The notes: generated by a model not told the origin, from the sequence alone. DNA of 45,757 nt from Halalkalibacter okhensis (GCF_000787375.1 NZ_JRJU01000033.1:1-45757), one strand, 5' to 3'. Positions 35,071-45,537 are shown, counted from the first letter of the stretch. Made by a program: numbers and translations.

Positions 35071-37419
35071 TTATGACGAAGCCTCGTCTTCTCTAGGTTT
35101 CTCTATCAACACTTCACGTGGTTTGCTTCCTTCATACGGACCAACAATCCCTCGAACTTCCATCTCGTCTATAAGTCTTGCCGCCCTTGTATAACCAATA
35201 CGGAACCTTCTTTGGAGCATGGAAACCGATGCTGTATTCATTTCAGTTATAAGATCCACTGCTGCTTCATATAACTCATCAGCTACTTCTTCTGTTACGA
35301 CTTGCTCTTCAGTTGGCGTCATTTCTTCTTGATATTGTGCTTTTTGTTGGGAAATGACAAAATCAACAATTTCCTCTACCTCACCATCTGACAGAAATGC
35401 CCCTTGAATTCTTTTTGGCTTCGTTGCTCCTACCGGCATGTATAGCATATCACCTCGACCAAGAAGCTTCTCCGCTCCACCAGAATCTAAAATGGTCCTT
35501 GAATCGGTTTGAGACGATACACCAAATGCAATTCGTGAAGGAATATTTGCTTTAATTACCCCCGTGATGACATCAACGGAAGGACGCTGAGTTGCAATGA
35601 TCATATGAATTCCTGCAGCACGAGCCATTTGCGCTAACCTCGCAATTGAATCTTCCACATCACCGGAAGCAACCATCATTAAGTCAGCAAGCTCGTCCAC
35701 AATAACTACGATGTACGGCAAGGTTGGCTGCTTCGCCTCCCCTTCTTCATTTTGTCGGTCTACAAGATCATTATACCCCTCAATGTTTCTTGTTCCACTA
35801 TGCGAGAATAAATCATAGCGCCTCTCCATTTCAGCAACGACTTTTTTTAAGGCTTGAGATGCTTTTTTCGGTTCAGTTACAACCGGCGTTAACAAATGCG
35901 GAATCCCATTATATACCGTTAACTCAACCATTTTTGGATCGATCATCATCAGCTTTACTTCATGTGGTTTAGCCTTAAGTAAAATACTCGTAATAATCCC
36001 ATTAATACAAACACTCTTCCCGCTCCCTGTTGCACCTGCCACAAGAAGATGGGGCATCTTATTTAAATGAGCAAGAACAGGTTCTCCAGAAATATCTCTA
36101 CCCAATCCTACAGCTAGAACATTTTTCTCAGAAGTTGACTCTGGTGAATCAAGTACTTCTCTTAACGTAACAATAGCCACTTCATGGTTTGGCACTTCAA
36201 TTCCAATTGCTGACTTTCCTGGAATCGGAGCCTCAATTCTAATGTCTTTAGCTGCAAGCGCTAACGCTAAGTCATCTGCCAAATTAACGATTTTACTAAC
36301 TTTAACGCCAACATTAGGGTTTACTTCATATTTTGTTACAGCTGGCCCTAAATGCACCTTGGATACACGTGCTTTTACTCCAAAACTTTCAAGAGTCTGC
36401 TCCAATTTTCTAGCATTGGCTGTTAATTGTTTTTTTTCATTTGTTTGACTTGGATTGTTCGGGAGCTTTAACATTTCTACATCAGGCAGTTTATAAGCTT
36501 CATTCGTCTCCTCAGCTGTCACAAGCGACACTTGAACTTCTTCTTCTGCGGTTTTATCTCCCTGCTTTGTTTCTGATGACACAGTTGGCTGTTTCTGTTT
36601 CTCTTGATTTGGCCTACGGTAAGCCTTTTGCGTAAAATCAACAATCTCTGGCTCTATTTCTTCCTCTTCTTGTACTCCAGTCCGGTTCGACTCTTTTACA
36701 CCTTCTTGGTCCTTTTTCTCCTCCTCAAGTGCTTTCTGTTTTCTTTCTCGTTTAACTTCCCTTTCTTCTTGAATACGTTCTTTTGCTTTTTCACGTAATT
36801 GTCTTAACTCACTGAAGAGGCTACTAAATGTATCAGCGACAAACAAGTAGAAACTTCTAAAAACTTTTCCCAATAACTCGGAAACTGATTTTCCAGTCAT
36901 TAAAATAAAGCCAATAATAAAAAGAATAAAACAGAGAAAATATGTACCCATTTCTGCGAATAAAAAGTGACTTACAGCAAATGCAAGGGAACCAATCATT
37001 CCACCACCTAAATCAGCTGGCGGTGTTTCGCCTTGCATTTCCATCCAAAATAATTTCCATGTATTTCGAATAACTGATTGATCTTCAAAGCCTTCCCTGC
37101 CACTTAATTGATGAAAAAGGCCAACATGACTAAACAATACAAATGAAAGAATGATGACATAAATTCCCGATAACCTTCTTGACCATATTTTTGGTTTTTG
37201 ACGCTTTATCATGATATAAAGAGAGATGACTAATAGTCCGATTGCTAACACGACAAACCATTCACCAAGGAAAAAACGAAAAAGTCTTACAAACGTCTCC
37301 CCGACACTTCCCAGTCGTGCAAATGTAACGACGGCAATGACTAATAGTCCGAGCCCAATTAATTCAAATGATAGCTGTGACTTCCACTCGGTTTTTCTTT
37401 TTTTCTTACGTCTTGCCAT
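35071..37419 (-). CDS. spoIIIE: DNA translocase SpoIIIE (FtsK family)
   Basis: This roughly 782-residue protein pumps the chromosome into the forespore through the septum. Four or five membrane helices occupy about 20-190. A charged linker of about 150 residues rich in Glu, Lys and Gln follows. The motor domain has [10 protein letters not shown] (Walker A, about 460), [11 protein letters not shown] (Walker B) and [12 protein letters not shown]. The C-terminal gamma winged helix ([21 protein letters not shown]) recognises orienting sequences. I chose ATG at 37419 (MARRKKKRK) with AAAGGGTGA upstream; a GTG at 37428 overlaps that site. It is followed by ymfC. Confidence 0.96.
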   Translation of the reverse strand: MARRKKKRKTEWKSQLSFELIGLGLLVIAVVTFARLGSVGETFVRLFRFFLGEWFVVLAIGLLVISLYIMIKRQKPKIWSRRLSGIYVIILSFVLFSHVGLFHQLSGREGFEDQSVIRNTWKLFWMEMQGETPPADLGGGMIGSLAFAVSHFLFAEMGTYFLCFILFIIGFILMTGKSVSELLGKVFRSFYLFVADTFSSLFSELRQLREKAKERIQEEREVKRERKQKALEEEKKDQEGVKESNRTGVQEEEEIEPEIVDFTQKAYRRPNQEKQKQPTVSSETKQGDKTAEEEVQVSLVTAEETNEAYKLPDVEMLKLPNNPSQTNEKKQLTANARKLEQTLESFGVKARVSKVHLGPAVTKYEVNPNVGVKVSKIVNLADDLALALAAKDIRIEAPIPGKSAIGIEVPNHEVAIVTLREVLDSPESTSEKNVLAVGLGRDISGEPVLAHLNKMPHLLVAGATGSGKSVCINGIITSILLKAKPHEVKLMMIDPKMVELTVYNGIPHLLTPVVTEPKKASQALKKVVAEMERRYDLFSHSGTRNIEGYNDLVDRQNEEGEAKQPTLPYIVVIVDELADLMMVASGDVEDSIARLAQMARAAGIHMIIATQRPSVDVITGVIKANIPSRIAFGVSSQTDSRTILDSGGAEKLLGRGDMLYMPVGATKPKRIQGAFLSDGEVEEIVDFVISQQKAQYQEEMTPTEEQVVTEEVADELYEAAVDLITEMNTASVSMLQRRFRIGYTRAARLIDEMEVRGIVGPYEGSKPREVLIEKPREDEASS

Positions 37420-37460
37420 ACATTTCACCCTTTACCGCTATAAATAGTCAACAATATTAA

Positions 37461-37484
37461 GAAGCAGCCAAAATTGGCTGCTTC
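37461..37484 (-). terminator. Terminator of tepA-ylzJ
   Basis: GAAGCAGCCA and TGGCTGCTTC form a perfect 10-bp stem with a 4-base loop about 54 bases after the ylzJ stop. TTAATATTG follows on the minus strand, so the T tail is modest. Confidence 0.72.
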
Positions 37485-37537
37485 GACCATGCTTGGATGA
37501 AATTAATTATAGCATAATACAAACACTCGCTACAGAG

Positions 37538-37759
37538 CTAAAGTTGAGGTTTTGCTTGAATGATCGCCCCAGGTGCATATTTATCATCCAAATAATTCAT
37601 GACATTTCCACTTATTAGGCGAACAACCCGGTATTGGCTGTGATTGATCTGTTCAACGACTAAATGGCCAGCGTCACATGAGATGACTTGTTGTGACGTG
37701 TAATTTTGTGTATCTTCAGGAAAGATCATCTCTTGTGGCATCATTGTATAGAGAATCAT
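37538..37759 (-). CDS. ylzJ: YlzJ-like small protein
   Basis: This is a 73-residue protein of the YlzJ family, conserved in Bacillaceae right after tepA. It opens [16 protein letters not shown], and the [16 protein letters not shown] segment is typical. No function is established and no membrane segment or catalytic motif is visible. Its ATG overlaps the tepA stop (ATGA), so it is coupled to tepA. A terminator-like hairpin follows. Confidence 0.9.
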   Translation of the reverse strand: MILYTMMPQEMIFPEDTQNYTSQQVISCDAGHLVVEQINHSQYRVVRLISGNVMNYLDDKYAPGAIIQAKPQL

Positions 37760-38505
37760 TGAACAACATCTCCTCCCGTCGCAGGCTTGTCTTGTTCTAT
37801 TAATTCATTCAACTTTTTCAGTGCTTGACCAATTCCTCCGACTTCATTAATTAACCCGTATTGAACTGCATCAGTCCCAACAACATTTGTACCAATATCA
37901 CGAGTAAGATTCCCTTTTGATAGCATTAACTCTTTAAATTTCTCTTCACTGATTGAAGAATTCTTTGTTACAAAACTTATAACACGCTCTTGCATCTTAT
38001 CTAAGTATTCAAATGTTTGAGGAACACCAATGACAAGACCGGTCAGACGCACAGGATGAATCGTCATCGTAGCTGTCTCCGCAATAAATGAGTAATTAGC
38101 CGCCACTGCAATCGGCACCCCAATCGAGTGGCCACCGCCTAATACAAGTGTTACCGACGGTTTTGACATAGATGCCACCATTTCAGAAATCGCTAATCCG
38201 GCTTCAACATCTCCACCTACTGTATTAAGAATTAATAATAAGCCTTCAATTTTAGGATTTTGTTCAATTGCGACAAGCTGAGGAATAATGTGTTCATATT
38301 TAGTCGTTTTGTTCTGAGGAGGTAATTGCATATGTCCCTCTATTTGCCCAACTACGGTCATACAATGAATATTAGATTGGCCCATATCAGGTACATTCGT
38401 TTGGCCAAGTTCTTGGATCTTCTCAATAATTCCTGAGTTTTTTTGATCCTTCTGTGGTGTTGCAGGTGCTGGCTGCTGTTCAAGATTTGGGTTTTCCATC
38501 GTCAT
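37756..38505 (-). CDS. tepA: ClpP-like serine protease TepA (translocation-enhancing protein)
   Basis: This 249-residue protein has a ClpP/crotonase fold. The N-terminal ~45 residues are Gln/Pro-rich. [15 protein letters not shown] resembles the ClpP substrate-binding region; [18 protein letters not shown] carries the likely catalytic Ser, and [10 protein letters not shown] the catalytic His. In B. subtilis TepA was linked to protein export and degradation of spore small acid-soluble proteins. I chose ATG at 38505 because AAGGAGG lies nine bases upstream; an upstream ATG at 38565 has no site. Confidence 0.92.
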   Translation of the reverse strand: MTMENPNLEQQPAPATPQKDQKNSGIIEKIQELGQTNVPDMGQSNIHCMTVVGQIEGHMQLPPQNKTTKYEHIIPQLVAIEQNPKIEGLLLILNTVGGDVEAGLAISEMVASMSKPSVTLVLGGGHSIGVPIAVAANYSFIAETATMTIHPVRLTGLVIGVPQTFEYLDKMQERVISFVTKNSSISEEKFKELMLSKGNLTRDIGTNVVGTDAVQYGLINEVGGIGQALKKLNELIEQDKPATGGDVVQ

Positions 38506-38618
38506 CAACAAAGCCCTCCTTATATGATTACTAGGTGTAGTATGATCTTGTTCTGGCTTTATCATCCAAAATTATTTTGTTTTTCTTGATTCTTATCCAC
38601 TTTATCTAAATAGCAAAA

Positions 38619-38643
38619 AAGATGAATCAATAGGATTCATCTT
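38619..38643 (-). terminator. Terminator of rnjB
   Basis: AAGATGAATC and GATTCATCTT form a perfect 10-bp stem with a 5-base loop, with a T run continuing for six bases on the minus strand, 16 bases after the rnjB stop. Confidence 0.9.
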
Positions 38644-38659
38644 AATAAGCATTTAAGTA

Positions 38660-40327
38660 TTAAACTTCCATTATAATTGGTAATATCATTGGTCGTCTTT
38701 TTGTTTTTTCAAATAAGAAACGACTTAACCCTTCTCTTACATTACTTTTAAGAGAGGACCATTCATTCACATTCTCATTGACACATTTCTTCAAAATTGC
38801 ACCTACTAATTCGTTAGCATCTTCAAGCAACTTTTCGGATTCACGCACATACACAAACCCACGAGAAATGATATTAGGTCCTGAAACGAACTCACCTGTT
38901 TTTTTATTAAGCGTAACGACTACAACTAAAATCCCATCTTTAGAAAGAAGACGACGATCTCGCAAGACGATATTTCCAACATCACCAACACCTAACCCAT
39001 CAATTAAGACATTTCCAGAAGGTACTTTTCCTGTCTTTCTCGCTTGAGCATTCGTGAATTCAACAACCTCTCCCTTGTCAACTAGAAAGATATTCTCTGA
39101 CTTCATTCCTGTTTTTAGAGCAAGATCTCGGTGGGCATGCTGCATTCTAAATTCACCATGGATTGGAACAAAATACTTTGGCTTCATTAAATTAAGCATA
39201 AGCATTAATTCTTCTTGACTTCCATGACCGGAAGCATGAACCTTCGCTTGTCCATAAACGACCTCTGCACCAATTCGATATAATTTATCGATAATGGCCG
39301 ATACTGACTTCTCATTCCCAGGAATAGCAGATGCTGCGATAATGACTGTATCTTCTTCAGTAATTGTAATCTGTCTATGTGCCCCTTTAGCCATTCTTGT
39401 TAACGCTGACATTGGTTCACCTTGACTACCTGTTGTTAAAATGGCAAGCTGCTCATCTCGGTATTTTCCAATTTCGTCTATTTCGATAAACAGATCTTTT
39501 GGTGCATCGATATAGCCTAACTTCGTCGCAATTGTAATGACTCTCACCATACTTTTCCCAACAACAGCAAGCTTTCTATTCGCTCTAATTGATGCTTGAA
39601 TAACTTGTTGAATTCGATGGACGTTTGAAGCAAAAGTGGTTACAATAATACGTCCTTCCGTTTTTTCAAAAACTTCAGCGATTCCTTGTCCAACTTCAAT
39701 TTCTGACTTCGTTGTTCCTGGTCTCTCTGCATTCGTACTGTCCGACAGAAGACAAAGCACACCTCGTTCACCTATTGCTGCCATCTTACCAATTTCAGCA
39801 TGCTTGCCATCTACAGGCGTTTGATCAAATTTAAAATCTCCTGTATGAACAACTGCACCTTGTGGTGTTTCAAAACAAATACCAACTGAATCAGGAATAC
39901 TATGATTTGTACGGAAAAACGACACTGATGTAGATCCAATTGTTAAACGGGAATTTGCATCAATTAGGTTTAATGTGCAATGACGGAAGATTCCTGCTTC
40001 TTTTAACTTTTCTTCAACTAGGCCAAGGGTTAATTTCGTTCCATAGACAGGAACATTGATTTTCTTTAAAACGTAAGACAAACCTCCAATATGATCTTCA
40101 TGACCATGTGTTAAAAAGATCCCTTGCACTCGCTCGGCATTTTCAACAAGGTATGACACATCTGGAATAACAATATCAACACCTAACATATCGTCATCCG
40201 GAAACATTAATCCCGCATCAACGACCAAGATGTCTTCATCTACTTCAACAACATACATATTTTTGCCTATTTCACCGACTCCACCTAAGGCAAAAACACG
40301 TACTTTTTCTATATTTTCTTTTGACAA
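38660..40327 (-). CDS. rnjB: Ribonuclease J2
   Basis: RNase J is a beta-CASP metallo-beta-lactamase ribonuclease with 5' exonuclease and endonuclease action in mRNA decay and rRNA maturation. At 555 residues it is the usual size. Motif HGHEDHIGG (about 73-81) binds zinc, HTGDFKFD (about 162-169) follows, and the beta-CASP segment and PIHGEF (about 363-368) are present. Position between dapA and tepA matches B. subtilis rnjB (J2) rather than rnjA. The start codon is TTG, with AGGAGGA about eight bases upstream. Confidence 0.93.
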   Translation of the reverse strand: MSKENIEKVRVFALGGVGEIGKNMYVVEVDEDILVVDAGLMFPDDDMLGVDIVIPDVSYLVENAERVQGIFLTHGHEDHIGGLSYVLKKINVPVYGTKLTLGLVEEKLKEAGIFRHCTLNLIDANSRLTIGSTSVSFFRTNHSIPDSVGICFETPQGAVVHTGDFKFDQTPVDGKHAEIGKMAAIGERGVLCLLSDSTNAERPGTTKSEIEVGQGIAEVFEKTEGRIIVTTFASNVHRIQQVIQASIRANRKLAVVGKSMVRVITIATKLGYIDAPKDLFIEIDEIGKYRDEQLAILTTGSQGEPMSALTRMAKGAHRQITITEEDTVIIAASAIPGNEKSVSAIIDKLYRIGAEVVYGQAKVHASGHGSQEELMLMLNLMKPKYFVPIHGEFRMQHAHRDLALKTGMKSENIFLVDKGEVVEFTNAQARKTGKVPSGNVLIDGLGVGDVGNIVLRDRRLLSKDGILVVVVTLNKKTGEFVSGPNIISRGFVYVRESEKLLEDANELVGAILKKCVNENVNEWSSLKSNVREGLSRFLFEKTKRRPMILPIIMEV

Positions 40328-40634
40328 TGGACTTCCTCCTACTATATATGCTCTAAAAAACCGAAATGTTTTTTGCTTTTATACCGTCTCTCATCCTTGG
40401 CGTAGATGATATCACTCGCTAAAATAACAGATAATCGTAATTACGATCTAATCTAACCCGAACAAATCAATTACATTTAGTATACCTTAATTAGGAAATG
40501 AAAAACAAGACTGAACTTCCTAACTTGGAATATCACGGCACCTCATTATATAGTTAGAAAAACTTGAATCCATAATCAGATGAGGCATATTCTTCCATAT
40601 TCAACAAATATCAAAAAAAGCTAACCCTTTTGGA
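40328..40634. other. Intergenic region between dapA and rnjB
   Basis: These 307 bases contain the dapA terminator, the rnjB ribosome-binding site and a candidate sigma-A promoter for rnjB near 40480. An AT-rich segment around 40420-40450 contains the short palindrome ATCGTAATTACGAT. No small gene is convincing. Confidence 0.5.
40480..40508 (-). promoter_or_regulatory. Candidate sigma-A promoter of rnjB
   Basis: On the minus strand TTGTTT and TATACT are separated by about 17-18 bases, roughly 150 bases before the rnjB start. This is a moderate match only; positions may be off by a base. Confidence 0.4.
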
Positions 40635-40640
40635 TTAGCT
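40619..40640 (-). terminator. Terminator of asd-dapG-dapA
   Basis: AGCTAATCC pairs with GGGTTAGCT around a 4-base loop with one mismatch, followed by seven T on the minus strand. It overlaps the dapA stop codon. Confidence 0.88.
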
Positions 40641-41507
40641 CTTTTTCTTTAATACTTTATTCACTTCTCTTATTTGATCATGATTCAAAGGAATTAACGG
40701 AAGTCTAACGTCTCCAACCTCAATCCCTTGCAAGGACAGAGCGTATTTTACACATGTGGGGTTAGGAGCTAAAAACATAGCTTTCATTATAGGAAGTAAC
40801 ACACGATGGCTCTTAGCTGCCTCTTCCATTTTTCCAGTTTGAAAGTTGTTTATCATTTCTTTCATCTCACGACCGATTACATGAGCGGCTACTGAAACGA
40901 CGCCATGTGCTCCAATAGCCATAGCTGGAAGCGTGTTCGCATCATCACCCGTGTAGAGAGAAAAATCCTCATCGACTGCAGAAAGAATCGCAGCCATTTG
41001 TTCCAAATTTCCACTTGCTTCCTTTACAGAAACGATATTAGGAATCTTAGATAAAGCGATGGTCGTTTCTGCCTCGATTTGTACGCCTGTTCTCCCGGGA
41101 ACATTATAAAGCATTACAGGAAGGTCAGTTGATTCAGCTATTTTTTTAAAGTGAGCATACATTCCCTCTTGAGACGGTTTATTATAATATGGTGCGACGA
41201 GCATGATGCCATCAACACCTACGTCTTGGGCCTTCCTTGTTAATTCAATTGAAGCTTGCGTATTGTTGCTTCCTGTTCCTGCAATAATAGGAATTCTGTT
41301 ATTAACGTGCTTCACACAGATTTTAAAGAGCTCTATCTTTTCATCTGTTGAAAGTGTCGGAGACTCTCCCGTTGTACCTGCTACCACTAAGGCATCGGTA
41401 CCATGGTTAATCAGATAATCAATTAAATCCTTTGTTTTCTCAACATCTATTAAACCTTTTTGGGTAAAAGGGGTTACCATAGCAGTAACAATATGGCCAA
41501 AGTGCAT
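40635..41507 (-). CDS. dapA: 4-hydroxy-tetrahydrodipicolinate synthase
   Basis: DapA condenses aspartate semialdehyde with pyruvate, the branch point to lysine, cell wall and dipicolinate. In its 290 residues: GTTGE (44-48), the proton-relay Tyr134 in LYNVPGRTG and the Schiff-base Lys162 in VSVKEASGN. The length is typical. It ends the asd-dapG-dapA unit, 26 bases after dapG. Its product feeds DpaA/DpaB, encoded just upstream in the window. Start ATG with AAGGAGC before it. Confidence 0.97.
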   Translation of the reverse strand: MHFGHIVTAMVTPFTQKGLIDVEKTKDLIDYLINHGTDALVVAGTTGESPTLSTDEKIELFKICVKHVNNRIPIIAGTGSNNTQASIELTRKAQDVGVDGIMLVAPYYNKPSQEGMYAHFKKIAESTDLPVMLYNVPGRTGVQIEAETTIALSKIPNIVSVKEASGNLEQMAAILSAVDEDFSLYTGDDANTLPAMAIGAHGVVSVAAHVIGREMKEMINNFQTGKMEEAAKSHRVLLPIMKAMFLAPNPTCVKYALSLQGIEVGDVRLPLIPLNHDQIREVNKVLKKKS

Positions 41508-41533
41508 AACCTTCAGCTCCTTGTTTCAATTTT

Positions 41534-42762
41534 CTAAGAGTGTTCTTCTAGTTGCCCTGACTGTTCGAGTTGAAACATATGATGAAGTGCGTTTACTGCT
41601 TTAACCATATCTTTTTCTTTAACTAGTACCCAAATTGTTGTATGAGAATCAGCTGATTGAAGTATTTGAATATTTTGCTTTGACAATGCACTTACAATCT
41701 TGGCAGTAACACCTGGGACACCGGTCATTCCGGCTCCTACAGCTGACACTTTTGCACAATTTCTTGTCACTTCAGGTTCATAACCCATTTGATGCAACAC
41801 TTCAATTGCTTTGTCAGCTACATCCTCCATAACTGTATAACAGACACCTCGAAGATTGATATTGATAAAATCAACACTAATTTCTGCGGTCGCCATTGCT
41901 TTAAATACTTTCTCTTGTAAATCATATTCCCCTTGTTTTGCGAATACCTTAATTTGAGCAACGTTGGCTAAATTCGCAATTCCGGTAATCACTCGGTCTT
42001 TCACTTCTGTTGTAGGTTTAGCGATCTTAGCTGTAACAAGGGTTCCTTGCCCTTTGGAATAAGTGGAACGAATCCGAATAGGAATCCTCGCTTGCATAGC
42101 TACTTCAACCGCTCTTGGATGAATGACTTTCGCACCTTGATATGCCATATTACAAATTTCTTCATATGACATCGTATCAAGAGCCCTAGCGCCTTCCACA
42201 ATTCTTGGATCAGCTGTCATAACCCCTTCAACATCTGTAAAAATATCAACCCATTCAGCTTGAACAGCTGCACCTAACGCTGTAGCTGACGTATCACTAC
42301 CACCTCTTCCAAGTGTCGTCGTTTGACCATCAAATGTCTGACCTTGAAAGCCCGCTACTACTACCACATCACTTGTTTCAAATTGCTTTCTCAAACCGTC
42401 ACATTTCATATCGACAATCTTTGCATTTGAGAATTCATTATTTGTTCTAAAGCCCGCCTGAGCACCAGTAAGTGCAGTAGCTGTAATATCCATGCTTTGT
42501 AATAGACCCGTGAACACAACGGAAGAAATAACTTCTCCGCAAGAAACAAGCAGATCTTGTTCTCGTTTAGGTAATGTTTTTGGTTAATAAGACCAAGTAA
42601 TGTGTCGGTTGCGTAAGGTTCTCCTTCACGACCCATTGCTGATACTACGACAATGACTTTATATCCATCTTCAACAGCTTTTTTTACATGGTTCGCTGCC
42701 ATAGATCGACTTTTGTCATCTCGTACAGACGTACCACCAAATTTCTGAACTATTATTTTCAT
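41534..42762 (-). pseudogene. dapG: Aspartokinase I (dapG), frame broken near 42577
   Basis: Aspartokinase phosphorylates aspartate at the entry to the aspartate pathway. The first part (from ATG 42762) has KFGGTSV near 7-13 and VVVVSAMGREGEPYATD; then the frame derails after LLGLINQ. The second part (from about 42575) continues in the -1 frame with LPKREQDLLVSCGEVIS, GRGGSDTSA, TDVEGVMTADPR and two ACT domains (CAKVSAVGAGM, ILQSADSHTT). Adding one A to the A5 run at 42577-42581 gives one intact product of 409 residues, close to B. subtilis DapG. No slippery heptamer is in phase, so this is a sequencing error or a real mutation. Neighbours asd and dapA are intact. Confidence 0.9.
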
Positions 42763-42778
42763 ATGACACCTACTTTAA

Positions 42779-43819
42779 CTACGATAAAAGATCTAATTTT
42801 ACGAGACTTTCAGCGATTTGAACTGAATTCCATGCTGCACCTTTCAGTAGGTTATCTGAAACAATCCACATATGGTAGCCATTATCACGGTCAAGATCTT
42901 GACGGATTCTTCCAACGAACACATCATTCTTGCCTACACATTCCGATGCTAGTGGGTATACTTGATTTGCAGGGTCATCTTGCAATGTAACTCCAGGAGC
43001 TGTTGCAAGAAGTTCTTTTAATTCAGCTACTGTTGCCCCACCCTTTTCTGTCTCAATATAAACTGATTCAGAATGACCAGTCTCAACTGGGAGACGTACA
43101 CAAGTAGCTGCTACTTCAAGTCCTGCCATTTCCATGATTTTTTTTGTTTCATTAATCATTTTCATCTCTTCAAACGTATACCCGTTATCTTGGAAAAGAT
43201 CAATCTGTGGAATTGCATTAAATGCGATCTGATAATGCTTTTTGTCCCCACCTACTGGTAGAATTTCAGGTGTGAATTCATTTCCTTCTAAAATATCTTT
43301 TGTTTGTTGTTTCATCTCTTCAATCGCTTCAAGTCCTGCACCAGAAACAGCTTGATATGTTGAAACAACTACTTTTTTAAGACCATATTTTTCTCTTATT
43401 GGCTCAAGAGCTACTACCATTTGAATCGTAGAACAATTTGGATTAGCAATGATACCATTATGGTTTGTTAAAGCTTTCTCATTTACTTCTGGAACAACAA
43501 GTGGCACATTTGAATCCATTCTAAATGCACTTGTGTTGTCAACGACGATTGCTCCACGTTTTACCGCTTCAGGTGCAAGCGCTTTTGAAACAGAGCCTCC
43601 TGCAGAAAACAAAGCAATCTGAACTCCTTCAAAAGCTTCAGGTGTTGCTTCTTCTACTGTATATTCTTTCCCCTTAAAGGAGATTATTTTCCCCGCTGAA
43701 CGTTTTGAAGACAATAGTTTTAAACTACCAATTGGAAAATCTCTTTCCTCTAACGTTTTTAACATTTGTTGCCCGACTGCGCCTGTTGCGCCCACTACAG
43801 CTACATGATAATTTGACAT
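42779..43819 (-). CDS. asd: Aspartate-semialdehyde dehydrogenase
   Basis: Asd reduces aspartyl phosphate to aspartate semialdehyde with NADPH. In its 346 residues: the NADP-binding GATGAVG (10-16), the catalytic Cys129 in ANPNCST and the active-site His in [12 protein letters not shown] (about 244-255). The length is typical. It is first of asd-dapG-dapA, with a clear extended -10 promoter (43883) inside an unusual inverted repeat. The gap to dapG is 16 bases. Confidence 0.97.
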   Translation of the reverse strand: MSNYHVAVVGATGAVGQQMLKTLEERDFPIGSLKLLSSKRSAGKIISFKGKEYTVEEATPEAFEGVQIALFSAGGSVSKALAPEAVKRGAIVVDNTSAFRMDSNVPLVVPEVNEKALTNHNGIIANPNCSTIQMVVALEPIREKYGLKKVVVSTYQAVSGAGLEAIEEMKQQTKDILEGNEFTPEILPVGGDKKHYQIAFNAIPQIDLFQDNGYTFEEMKMINETKKIMEMAGLEVAATCVRLPVETGHSESVYIETEKGGATVAELKELLATAPGVTLQDDPANQVYPLASECVGKNDVFVGRIRQDLDRDNGYHMWIVSDNLLKGAAWNSVQIAESLVKLDLLS

Positions 43820-43850
43820 TTGTGTTCGTCTCCCCTCATCTGCTTACAAT

Positions 43851-43932
43851 GTTTAATAGAGTTTTTTCACTAAGATGGAATGATTATAGCACATCCAGCT
43901 TAGTTTGTATCTGTTGCATTTCTCTATTAAAC
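43851..43932. repeat. Inverted repeat flanking the asd promoter
   Basis: GTTTAATAGAG (43851-43861) and CTCTATTAAAC (43922-43932) are perfect 11-bp complements, 60 bases apart, with the asd -10 between them. One arm lies upstream of the promoter and the other in the leader, so they would not both be in the transcript. This favours a DNA-level role such as paired operators. Confidence 0.5.
43883..43891 (-). promoter_or_regulatory. Extended -10 promoter of asd-dapG-dapA
   Basis: The minus strand reads TGCTATAAT, a perfect -10 with TGN extension, about 65 bases before the asd ATG. No strong -35 is seen. Confidence 0.6.
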
Positions 43933-43972
43933 TTTAAGGGAAATATTTCATTTGTGCAACCACGCGAATTGC

Positions 43973-44566
43973 TTAATCTCTGAATTTTTCTACTAGTACA
44001 GGCTGATATTGCTTACCAGCTATGGCAGACTCAACCGTATCCACTAATGCTTCCATTCTAGCCACTAACGAGTTTGGCTTTTTAACTGGATCATCCTGGC
44101 CAAATGGGATAAAATAAATGTTTTTTGTGGCCATTAATTTCATAATGTTGACTCCATTAAGACCTAACGCATCATTAGTTGAGATTCCAAGTACTACTGG
44201 ATTTCCGCTACGTAATGTCGCTTTTGCTCCCATTAAGACCGGGCCATCTGTCATCGCATTAGCAAGCTTACTCGTTGAATTCCCTGTAATAGGAGCAAGC
44301 ACCATACAATCTAAAGGTGTTTTCGGCCCAAAAGGCTCTGCTTTTACGATCGTATCGACAATTTCTTCCTCTGTTATTTCTTCGATGCGTTTTAACCAAT
44401 AAGCACTAGTACCGAATTTTGTATCTGTGCTTTTTACATTCCCAGAGACAAAAGGAGTTACCTTCGCACCATGCTTAATTAACTTTTCAATCTGAGGCAT
44501 AACCTCTTCGTACGTACAATGTGATGCAGATATACCAAATCCAATATGCTTCCCTTTTAATGACAT
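43973..44566 (-). CDS. dpaB: Dipicolinate synthase subunit B (SpoVFB)
   Basis: This is a 197-residue flavoprotein-fold subunit that with DpaA converts dihydrodipicolinate to dipicolinic acid in the mother cell. GFGISASHCTYEEVMPQIE (about 11-29), VLAPITGNSTSKLANAMTD (about 89-107) and VLGISTNDALGLNGVNI are family-typical. It starts 14 bases after dpaA with GGGGGAT upstream, so one unit. It is transcribed into asd, as in the B. subtilis spoVF-asd-dapG-dapA order. No strong terminator follows, so asd may also be reached by readthrough late in sporulation. Confidence 0.96.
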   Translation of the reverse strand: MSLKGKHIGFGISASHCTYEEVMPQIEKLIKHGAKVTPFVSGNVKSTDTKFGTSAYWLKRIEEITEEEIVDTIVKAEPFGPKTPLDCMVLAPITGNSTSKLANAMTDGPVLMGAKATLRSGNPVVLGISTNDALGLNGVNIMKLMATKNIYFIPFGQDDPVKKPNSLVARMEALVDTVESAIAGKQYQPVLVEKFRD

Positions 44567-44580
44567 GATACATCCCCCTT

Positions 44581-45465
44581 TTACTTTTTCGTTTCGCTCG
44601 TTAACAACACCGCTAGGACGTCAGCTAAGATTTGACCAGCTGTTTTTGGTGCTACAATCCCTGGTAACCCAGGAGCTAAGAGCGCCTTCATCCCCCGCTT
44701 TTCTGCATAACGAAAATCAGTCCCACCTGGCTTGGAGGCTAAATCGATGATAAGCGTATGAAGAGGCATTTCGGCTAAAACGTTTGCTGTAATGACAAGG
44801 GCTGGTATTGTATTAATACAAAGGTCAATATCTCTCAGTTCTTCTTTCATACGGTCTGTATGAAATGGAGTTAACCCCATTTCAGTAATTCGAGCTAACT
44901 GTTGTGATTCGTTGGCACCAACTTTCACATTTGCTCCTAACGCACTAAAAGTCCTGGCTACAGACATGCCTACTCGACCTAAACCTAACACAGCCACTTT
45001 TGCACGATGAATCGTAATATCTGTATGTTGAATCGCCATCATCACTGTTCCTTCTGCTGTAGGAATAGAATTGTAGATTGCAACATCATCACGTTCCATC
45101 AACTTAACTAATGAACGCTTCGAGTCTTTTACGCATTTGTCAAGGTAATCATTGCTAATCCCTGAATAGATTACGCAATGTTCTGGTGTTTGTTGTATAT
45201 GTTCGACCTTTAATGCAAGAGACTCATTTGAAAACACTGTTTCAATTTTCCCATCTGAACTTGTGCCGCTTACTGGTAATAAAATGGCATCAGCCGTCGA
45301 CCATTCAATATCTTTCAACGTGTGCTTCGATGCACCAATAAAACCATCATTTAACTGATCAAACCCTACCATCGAAATTTTGGCATCTAGGGTAGATAGT
45401 TTCCTGATGATTTCCAATTGTCGTGCATCCCCTCCAATTACGACAACATGCTTATCTGTTAACAT
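44581..45465 (-). CDS. dpaA: Dipicolinate synthase subunit A (SpoVFA)
   Basis: This 294-residue NAD(P)-binding subunit of dipicolinate synthase makes the calcium-chelating acid of the spore core. VVVIGGDARQLEIIRKL near the start, YNSIPTAEGTVMMAIQHTD (about 152-170), the Rossmann motif VLGLGRVGMSVART (about 178-191) and LAPGLPGIVAPKTAGQIL near the end match SpoVFA closely. I chose the ATG at 45465 (MLTDKHVVV) with AAAGGAG about 11 bases upstream; the ATG at 45486 has no site. A sigma-K type promoter lies about 200 bases upstream, and a possible 16-codon reading frame lies in the leader. Confidence 0.96.
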   Translation of the reverse strand: MLTDKHVVVIGGDARQLEIIRKLSTLDAKISMVGFDQLNDGFIGASKHTLKDIEWSTADAILLPVSGTSSDGKIETVFSNESLALKVEHIQQTPEHCVIYSGISNDYLDKCVKDSKRSLVKLMERDDVAIYNSIPTAEGTVMMAIQHTDITIHRAKVAVLGLGRVGMSVARTFSALGANVKVGANESQQLARITEMGLTPFHTDRMKEELRDIDLCINTIPALVITANVLAEMPLHTLIIDLASKPGGTDFRYAEKRGMKALLAPGLPGIVAPKTAGQILADVLAVLLTSETKK

Positions 45466-45486
45466 CTGCTCTTGTTCTCCTTTCAT

Positions 45487-45537
45487 TCATGCGAATCTCA
45501 TCATCGCAGGTCGCTTAAAAAAGAAAGCTTTACTCAT
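45487..45537 (-). CDS. Possible 16-residue leader reading frame upstream of dpaA
   Basis: The start ATG (45535-45537) follows AGGAGGT at 11 bases, a perfect anti-16S match though slightly far. It reads MSKAFFFKRPAMMRFA, then a stop directly adjacent to an in-frame ATG at 45486 of dpaA. The peptide is basic and hydrophobic. It is either a genuine leader peptide that couples ribosomes to dpaA or a chance frame. Confidence 0.25.
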   Translation of the reverse strand: MSKAFFFKRPAMMRFA

